A DNA stretch of 5,020 nucleotides, taken from assembly GCA_027073795.1 (NCBI GenBank), contig JALTEW010000493.1, forward strand, positions 1-5,020, in the 5' to 3' direction. The stretch's first letter is position 1. Each line of letters opens with the position of its first letter. The position numbers and the translations under genes are program-made. Of the stretch, positions 4,868-5,020 are shown in pieces. The DNA is from a bacterium. GTDB taxonomy: Bacteria; Desulfobacterota; S145-22. The notes under the pieces are model-generated. The model was not told the origin of the DNA. It made no database searches and saw nothing but the letters and a program-made list of their open reading frames with translations.

Positions 4868-5020
4868 ATGAAGCCCAGAAAGGCACCTGTAGAGACCCAG
4901 AAGCAGAAAGAACTCTTCAGAGTGGAATTAGGGAGGATCGTTGACAAACAGCATCCCTTAGTCAGGTTATCCCAGGTGGTGGATTGGAACCATCTGGAGG
5001 ACCTCTTTGGGGCCACCTAT
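4868..5020 (+). CDS. IS5-family transposase, N-terminal part
   Basis: Fifty-one residues are readable, from the ATG at 4868 to the window edge, with an AAGAGG ribosome site ending five bases before the start. The sequence (opening MKPRKAPVETQKQKELFRVE) continues with IVDKQHPLVRLSQVVDWNHL and EDLFGATY. This is the opening of IS5-type DDE transposases that carry a DUF772 (InsH N-terminal) domain. The catalytic DDE residues lie beyond the window, so activity cannot be judged. The gene points away from the broken toxin-antitoxin genes. It is the only gene on the plus strand. Confidence 0.78.
   Translation, partial: MKPRKAPVETQKQKELFRVELGRIVDKQHPLVRLSQVVDWNHLEDLFGATY

Larger units (their letters stand above)
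4749..5020 (+). mobile_element. IS5-like insertion sequence, left end and start only
   Basis: The element begins at TCCCCTCTGAAAAACC, next to TTAG (4745-4748). TTAG is the brnA codons reversed and fits the four-base YTAR target of IS5-family elements. It contains a promoter, a leader hairpin and the first 51 codons of the transposase; the rest, with the right end and the second target copy, is outside. The insertion removed the start of brnA. Confidence 0.65.

Overview
The window looks like a Gram-negative bacterium of the Desulfobacterota/deltaproteobacterial type. This is an inference from an outer-membrane barrel protein, strong AGGGAGG-type ribosome binding sites, and the protein families present. 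No taxonomic marker gene is in the window.

Left part (1-3260, minus strand): a compact three-gene cluster read right to left. First comes a one-component regulator with an excisionase-type helix-turn-helix fused to a periplasmic-binding-like molybdate-sensing domain. An Alginate_exp-family outer-membrane porin follows, then a ModA-type periplasmic molybdate/tungstate-binding protein that runs to the left edge. The gaps are 49 and 48 bp with no terminator, so one transcript is likely. The reading is an oxyanion (molybdate or tungstate) acquisition operon with its own sensor. The porin is the unexpected member and may be the outer-membrane entry route. The promoter before the regulator carries three copies of a 12-13 bp motif placed 40 and 10 bp apart, so all lie on one face of the helix; one copy covers the -10 box.

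Middle (3260-3440): no gene. It holds what looks like the decayed end of an insertion sequence, with 25-bp-spaced direct repeats, cutting into a hicA gene.

Right part (3438-4748, minus strand): a graveyard of three toxin-antitoxin modules. hicBA has lost the start of hicB and most of hicA. A RelE/ParE-type pair keeps an intact antitoxin, but its toxin has a one-base deletion in an A-run. A BrnA-like antitoxin has lost its start to an insertion sequence and carries a small frameshifting deletion. A perfect 33-bp palindrome at the broken end of hicB has the same arm sequence as the insertion-sequence end that cuts brnA, so related elements probably damaged both.

Right edge (4749-5020, plus strand): left end, promoter, leader hairpin and first 51 codons of an IS5-like transposase that continues beyond the window.
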